Positions 60,363-64,000 of a stretch of 64,000 bases of DNA are shown in pieces (the stretch's first letter is position 1; each line of letters begins with the position of its first letter). The stretch lies in NCBI GenBank assembly GCA_025961275.1, contig JAOQNJ010000001.1, forward strand, positions 2,315,353 through 2,379,352, written 5' to 3'. Under the pieces are notes generated by a model that saw only the letters and a program-made list of their open reading frames with translations, had not been told where the DNA came from and searched no databases. The translations under genes and the position numbers were made by a program. Source of the DNA: Providencia alcalifaciens (GTDB lineage Bacteria > Pseudomonadota > Gammaproteobacteria > Enterobacterales > Enterobacteriaceae).

Positions 60363-60589
60363 TCACCCTCTGGCATTGGTATGCTGTCTAAGTACATCCA
60401 GTGAGTTACGTTGAACTTTGATACCCAGTGGCTTTCGTCATTGAACGGGAAAAATCGATATGACTCAGCGCAATCGACGATATCCAGATAGTAAATATTC
60501 TTTATCAACTTCCCGTTAGCTATAATTAGAAGTCGCTTGTTCAAATCAGGTATTTCCTCTGAAAACTTAACCCAATTAGTTCCCTGCAT
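60359..60589 (-). CDS. DUF551-like early phage protein
   Basis: The 76-residue protein starts MQGTNWVKFSEEIPDLNKRLLIIANG and ends VTHWMYLDSIPMPEGE. Both resemble the DUF551 pattern (W...S..lP......V....G, ending HWmPLP.pP), common in phage early regions. AAAGGAG precedes the ATG at 60589. Its first bases are shared with the next upstream gene in a repeated overlap motif. Confidence 0.78.
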   Translation of the reverse strand: MQGTNWVKFSEEIPDLNKRLLIIANGKLIKNIYYLDIVDCAESYRFFPFNDESHWVSKFNVTHWMYLDSIPMPEGE

Positions 60590-60827
60590 TCTGAGCTCCT
60601 TTGATATCCATACGCTCTTCATCAAATCTCTTCTTGAAGAATGCATTGTTAATATTGGTTATTTTTTTAAACGCTTTCCCTCTTGGAGTAAGCTTTTTAT
60701 AGTTTTTACGGTATTCCGAAACAAAATGTTCAACAGTAGACTTCTCGTTCATTAGTCTTCGGCTTGCCATTCTTAGAGCTTGCAATCGGTACGCAATGCT
60801 CAATTCGATTAGATTAGTTCCCTGCAT
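60576..60827 (-). CDS. Unknown early protein, paralogue of the gene at 61133
   Basis: The 83-residue basic protein begins MQGTNLIELSIAYRLQALRM and includes KKLTPRGKAFKKITNINNAF. The gene at 61133-61342 has matching MKGTTLTELNEAYEQQAMTL and KKLIPRGKTFIRLLTL segments, so the two are paralogues. GGGAGG lies before the ATG at 60827. Function unknown. Confidence 0.72.
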   Translation of the reverse strand: MQGTNLIELSIAYRLQALRMASRRLMNEKSTVEHFVSEYRKNYKKLTPRGKAFKKITNINNAFFKKRFDEERMDIKGAQNAGN

Positions 60828-61140
60828 TAGATGCCTCCCTCTGGCTTTTTGCTGTGCCTGAATTGCCAAATGTAAAAATATATGTAGGCAAACCAGCTTG
60901 ATATCTGTTGTTTTTTATCAGCTCAGTCATGAAGCATATTTCAGATAATCGATACGCCACCTTTTCTGCATACATACAGTCTTTTCTGTTTCGGTATTTA
61001 CGCATCAATCGTGATGCATTTATGCTGGTAAACCGCTGTCGATTCGGGCGACCTGCCGCTGTATGCATTTTTCTCAGTATTAATTTTTCTTCCCTTCCCC
61101 ATGTATCTAATAACGTGTCTAAATCTGTTGTCTTAGTCAT
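60814..61140 (-). CDS. Unknown basic early phage protein
   Basis: The 108-residue product (MTKTTDLDTLLDTWGREEKLILRKMHTAAGRPNRQRF) is basic and helical with no recognised domain; an antitermination or DNA-binding role is conceivable but not shown. It overlaps both neighbours by 8 and 14 bp. Confidence 0.7.
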   Translation of the reverse strand: MTKTTDLDTLLDTWGREEKLILRKMHTAAGRPNRQRFTSINASRLMRKYRNRKDCMYAEKVAYRLSEICFMTELIKNNRYQAGLPTYIFTFGNSGTAKSQREASNAGN

Positions 61141-61342
61141 AAAAATCAGCCTGTTTGCATAAAGTTAATAATCGAATGAATGTCTTACCACGCGGAATTA
61201 GCTTCTTTTTGTTGATTGCTAGCTCAAAAAAGAATATGTCATATCCGCTCCAGTTCGCCGCACTGTATGTTCTCTGGGTTAATGTCATCGCCTGTTGTTC
61301 GTAAGCTTCATTCAGCTCTGTTAACGTTGTTCCTTTCATCAC
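61133..61342 (-). CDS. Unknown early protein, paralogue of the gene at 60576
   Basis: The 69-residue protein (MMKGTTLTELNEAYEQQAMTLTQRTYSAANW) shares its N-terminal and RGKxF segments with the 83-residue protein encoded 300 bp downstream. It overlaps the Lar-like gene at its 5' end and the 108-residue gene at its 3' end. Confidence 0.7.
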   Translation of the reverse strand: MMKGTTLTELNEAYEQQAMTLTQRTYSAANWSGYDIFFFELAINKKKLIPRGKTFIRLLTLCKQADFYD

Positions 61343-61548
61343 TCAGCCCTCCGATTCCATTCTCCTCTAACCGATGAATAAAACTCAGGGCAGTCACCAC
61401 CGTTAGATACGAACTTGGCTCCTGACTGAGCCCTGCAATCGCGACATATGACATAATAAAACTTACCGAATCCATCTGGATCATAGTCATTAGTTACAGA
61501 CACTTTCTCACTGCCACAGAATGGGCATGGATTTAAATTATTGCTCAT
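61339..61548 (-). CDS. Lar family restriction-alleviation protein
   Basis: The 69-residue protein has two cysteine pairs, PCPFCGSEKV and CRDCRAQ, followed by W.RR at the end (VRGEWNRRAE). This is the pattern of the Lar/Rac prophage restriction alleviation family. Such proteins are reported to reduce host type I restriction of phage DNA. It lies in the early operon, as expected for an anti-restriction function. Confidence 0.88.
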   Translation of the reverse strand: MSNNLNPCPFCGSEKVSVTNDYDPDGFGKFYYVICRDCRAQSGAKFVSNGGDCPEFYSSVRGEWNRRAE

Positions 61549-61573
61549 CTAGAAGTCCTTATGATTTGGTGTG

Positions 61574-61789
61574 TTATACGTCTGCCATAGCTGCTGATAT
61601 CATTTGCTTGGCTACTCGTTTGGAGTAAAAAACATCAAATACTTGAGGTTTGGTATGCATGCAAATCGCATACATTTTGAAGTTGATGCTATTGAAATAA
61701 TCGATTTGATTTTGAATGTCAGCGTTAATGCCTGTGTCCGTTTGCTTCATGCGCCTAACGTATAGTTTTCCAACTCTGAACTTGCTCAT
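61574..61789 (-). CDS. Small unknown early protein
   Basis: The 71-residue product (MSKFRVGKLYVRRMKQTDTGINADIQNQ) is basic at its start with no recognised domain. AGGAATT lies seven bases before the ATG. It follows replication gene P by 17 bp. Confidence 0.72.
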   Translation of the reverse strand: MSKFRVGKLYVRRMKQTDTGINADIQNQIDYFNSINFKMYAICMHTKPQVFDVFYSKRVAKQMISAAMADV

Positions 61790-61806
61790 GATTAATTCCT
61801 TTTTGA

Positions 61807-62481
61807 TTACTTGAAACCGTATTTCTGCTTGAGATTTGCGATAATCGACAATGATTTATCGCGACTGGTCGGAGTGTTTTTGCGGTCAAGCTGGAGAACT
61901 GGATCCGGTATTTTCTCGCCTGATTTAATCCTGCCAGACATTGCTAGCAACTCAGAGGTGCACATCTTTTTAACTTCCAAGTCAGTCATTCCCTTGCTTC
62001 TTGAGTCGGAATAAATCTTTGTGACCATCCAGTAACAGGCGTTCGAAGCCCACTTGAAACGACTCCAACCTTTTATGCTGCAATACTCGCGATACATTTC
62101 GTAAAGCTCAGCTTCCGTGGGCAATCCAAGTGATGTGTAATCTTCCTGCTTGCACCATTTGATGAATTGACCAACTGCTGGCCAGAAAGGATTATCACTT
62201 GCTCTAGCTTGTCGCATTCCGTTTTGGAGCTGCTCACGGGTAGTAATTCCATTTTCTGCAAAGGCGGCGATCCACTGTCGCTTAGCTGCTTTCTCATCGT
62301 CCTTGTTTTTTAGTATCGTGCTAACTGAGGCTGGAAAGATTTGCTTCAAGTTGTCGAATAACATATCAACCATCTTTTCAGCGTCGGAATTTACAACTCG
62401 TGGGGTGACTTGTCCTTGCGACATTCTAGCCAGTGCGCTAGCGTCTCGATTGTTGACCGCGGTTACTAAGTTTGATTTCAA
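61807..62481 (-). CDS. Replication protein P (helicase loader)-like
   Basis: The 224-residue protein matches the lambda P family that brings host DnaB helicase to the phage origin. Typical parts are VDMLFDNLKQIFPASVSTI, AAKRQWIAAFAENGITTREQLQNGMRQARASDNPFWPAVGQFIKWCK and LGLPTEAELYEMYREYCS. I chose a TTG start at 62481 because GGAGGGG lies five bases upstream and it overlaps the O stop (TTGA); an ATG at 62496 is an alternative. It is directly downstream of O, as in lambda. Confidence 0.9.
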   Translation of the reverse strand: MKSNLVTAVNNRDASALARMSQGQVTPRVVNSDAEKMVDMLFDNLKQIFPASVSTILKNKDDEKAAKRQWIAAFAENGITTREQLQNGMRQARASDNPFWPAVGQFIKWCKQEDYTSLGLPTEAELYEMYREYCSIKGWSRFKWASNACYWMVTKIYSDSRSKGMTDLEVKKMCTSELLAMSGRIKSGEKIPDPVLQLDRKNTPTSRDKSLSIIANLKQKYGFK

Positions 62482-63194
62482 ATGAACCCCTCCCATTCCT
62501 CCGGTGTATTCCAACTGCTTTGCGGTTGATTAAGAATTTGCTGAGCAGGTTTGTTTTTTGGCTTAAAAAGTCCTTGCCATCCATTGGCTATGGACTGATT
62601 AATAACCTCCTCTGGCGAAAACCCCTCCTCAAAGCATTCCGCCAGAAACTTGATTTGCAAGTTGAATGTCTGTTTTGTCTTGATGGCTTTTTTTGAGTCT
62701 TTTCGATAGTCAATCCAGCTAACCCAAGTATTTTGGTTTAGCCATTCAGGAATAGGTTCATTCTTCGCATCAAACCCCCCTTTCTTAGGTTCATTGACTG
62801 GTTCAAAAGAGTGACTGGTTCTGGGTGCAGATTTTTCACTAGGGGGTGGTGTAGAATTTTCACTAGGTTGGTGCAAATGATTCACTACCCCTAGTGCAGA
62901 ATTTTCACTAGGTAAGGCTCGTATTGGCTCATCTAGGTTTAACAAATAAACATTGGAAGAATTGCCCTTTTCACCATCACGAAAAGTCTTTCTTACTAAC
63001 CCCATTTCACATAACGCATCAATATGATTAATAACACTTCTTCTGCTCATTTCACATTGGTCAGCAACATGTTGATATGAGGGGAAGCATTTACCTTTAT
63101 CATTGGCGTTATCAGCAAGTTTTATCAGAACAAGCTTTCTTGATGGATTGCCAACTTTTAGCTGCATGGCTTTCGCCATTAATATCATGCTCAC
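62478..63194 (-). CDS. Replication protein O-like (origin-binding)
   Basis: The 238-residue protein has an N-terminal winged-helix region (LIKLADNANDKGKCFPSYQHVADQCEMSRRSVINHIDALCEMGLVRK). A linker with PSENS, PSENS and PSEKS repeats follows, then a C-terminal domain for partner contacts. The linker is encoded by iteron-like DNA repeats, so the replication origin lies within the gene as in lambdoid phages. It overlaps the P start and the KilAC gene stop. Confidence 0.9.
   Translation of the reverse strand: MSMILMAKAMQLKVGNPSRKLVLIKLADNANDKGKCFPSYQHVADQCEMSRRSVINHIDALCEMGLVRKTFRDGEKGNSSNVYLLNLDEPIRALPSENSALGVVNHLHQPSENSTPPPSEKSAPRTSHSFEPVNEPKKGGFDAKNEPIPEWLNQNTWVSWIDYRKDSKKAIKTKQTFNLQIKFLAECFEEGFSPEEVINQSIANGWQGLFKPKNKPAQQILNQPQSSWNTPEEWEGFI
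62825..62913. other. Predicted phage origin with three iterons
   Basis: Three direct repeats of the form GTGnAGAnTTTTCACTAGG occur at 62825-62844, 62849-62868 and 62894-62913. They differ at one to three positions. An inverted CTAGTG flanks the third. Their place inside an O-like gene matches the lambdoid oriλ arrangement. Confidence 0.82.
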
Positions 63195-63895
63195 GCTGCC
63201 TCCAATTTTTCCTTAGCTAACAATCCAGCTATCCACTGAATACCTTTTGCTGTGAATTTTGTTTGAGAGTATGCATGTCCGTTTATCGGGTTTTTACCTG
63301 TTTTAACATCAAACCGACCGCACTCTAGATGCTGTGAATAGGCTGATAACGTCCCAGCGAGTAAATACATTATTTTGTTATTGATAAGAAAATCCTTGAA
63401 ATAATTTTCTTTCACATTTAATAACTTACATGCTTCACGAAAACCTAATAATCCAGTTGAACACACATAACTATCAACAAACTCAACCTTTGGTGCAGCC
63501 ATTGCCAATTGTTGCTCTATGATTTGATTTTGCTCTGCCATATCTGCTGCAAATCTCAGCGCTTCTGGTAATGTTTGAGGGATGGAGTTTGGTTTAAGTT
63601 GCTTTATTTTTCCTAAAACTGAGCGCCTGACCGCCTTTGATTCCCTCATTCCAACCAATGTCATTTGTTCAAAATTTAAGTCAGTGTAATATGTTTTGTG
63701 CCCAGTTTTGCCAACTACGAATTTTTCGTAGTTTAAATATTCATCTATTTCATCATTAACTCTTGCATGAAAATCTGATGGTCTTACAGGCTTTTCTCCC
63801 GCCTCCACTCTTGCTGGGTTGATGATCTTATCCAGAAAATCAATGCTCCTCATGGTTTGACTTGAGATGTTTACTAACGTAGTTATATGATCCAT
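63191..63895 (-). CDS. KilAC-domain antirepressor-like protein
   Basis: The 234-residue protein ends in a KilAC domain (FREACKLLNVKENYFKDFLINNKIMYLLAGTLSAYSQHLECGRFDVKTG and YSQTKFTAKGIQWIAGLLAKE). Its N-terminal part (DFHARVNDEIDEYLNYEKF, LNFEQMTLVGMRESKAVRRSV) resembles Rha/Ant-type modules. Such proteins act as phage antirepressors or early regulators. GAGGTAATT precedes the ATG at 63895. It is the first gene before O and follows an early-region terminator. Confidence 0.85.
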   Translation of the reverse strand: MDHITTLVNISSQTMRSIDFLDKIINPARVEAGEKPVRPSDFHARVNDEIDEYLNYEKFVVGKTGHKTYYTDLNFEQMTLVGMRESKAVRRSVLGKIKQLKPNSIPQTLPEALRFAADMAEQNQIIEQQLAMAAPKVEFVDSYVCSTGLLGFREACKLLNVKENYFKDFLINNKIMYLLAGTLSAYSQHLECGRFDVKTGKNPINGHAYSQTKFTAKGIQWIAGLLAKEKLEAA

Positions 63896-63916
63896 AATTA
63901 CCTCAATATTTTTGAT

Positions 63917-63947
63917 TAAAAAAAAGGGAAACGCCAAATTTCCCTTT
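63917..63947 (-). terminator. Early-operon terminator upstream of the KilAC gene
   Basis: A perfect 9-bp stem (63939-63947 with 63923-63931) is followed on the minus strand by a run of T. It precedes the KilAC-O-P genes, the position of lambda tR1, so early antitermination is probably required. Confidence 0.85.
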
Positions 63948-64000
63948 CAATGAACACTGTTTATTGATACAGTTGTTTTGTAACAACAACTTTAGATATC
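63948..64000. other. Right edge of the window
   Basis: AT-rich sequence with short inverted repeats (GTTGTTTTGTAACAAC). No gene start or stop is visible. The rest of the prophage (repressors, early left operon, integrase, second attachment site) must lie beyond. Confidence 0.4.

Overview
The window is a piece of an enterobacterial chromosome with one end of an integrated P22-like podovirus prophage. The host genes match the E. coli block from ppiD to tgt in content and nearly in order. Low GC, AT-rich intergenic regions and ERIC-type repeats suggest Morganellaceae, most likely Providencia or a close relative. That assignment is an inference and was not tested by a search.

Positions 1-36,430 are host core genome. 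On the minus strand lie bolA, tig, clpP, clpX, lon, hupB and ppiD, a protein-folding and proteolysis block with terminators after tig, clpX, lon and hupB and a heat-shock-type promoter before lon. On the plus strand lie yajG, ampG, a Tsx/OmpK-like porin, the cyoABCDE cytochrome bo3 operon, yajR, panE, yajL, xseB, ispA and dxs. On the minus strand lie yajQ, thiI, then nrdR-ribD-ribH-nusB-thiL, and tgt-yajC-secD-secF. Three ERIC-like repeats cluster around yajR and panE, and one ends one base before the yajR start codon. A 622-bp gap between dxs and thiL, where E. coli has yajO and pgpA, holds an orphan strong terminator.

The prophage begins in the interval 36,431-36,878, immediately upstream of tgt, and runs to the right edge of the window. 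Integrase, the lysogeny repressor and the other attachment site must lie beyond position 64,000. Read along the minus strand from the right edge, the order is: KilAC antirepressor-like gene, replication O (with iterons inside the gene) and P, a run of small early genes (Lar-like, DUF551-like and others), ninB, ninI, an HNH/NinG-like gene and antiterminator Q. Next come a late promoter with two leader terminators and a tRNA-like element, a lysis cassette (two holin-like genes, M15 endolysin, Rz/Rz1), and small and large terminase, portal, scaffold and coat. The series ends with tail factors gp4, gp10 and gp26, gp14, ejection proteins gp7, gp20 and gp16, an immI-like island and the tailspike. 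This is the P22 order.

The most unusual parts are these. (1) The immI-like island keeps a Mnt repressor but no arc or ant, and has a membrane protein plus lipoprotein pair where P22 carries sieA. (2) A sequence resembling the P22 Mnt operator lies between mnt and the tailspike gene. (3) A tRNA-shaped element in the late leader has all four stems but an anticodon loop of only four bases. (4) The tail-hub protein gp10 carries an insertion of about 126 residues. (5) Several very small, tightly coupled reading frames occur in the nin and late-leader regions. (6) A diverged tandem duplication lies at the prophage/tgt junction.
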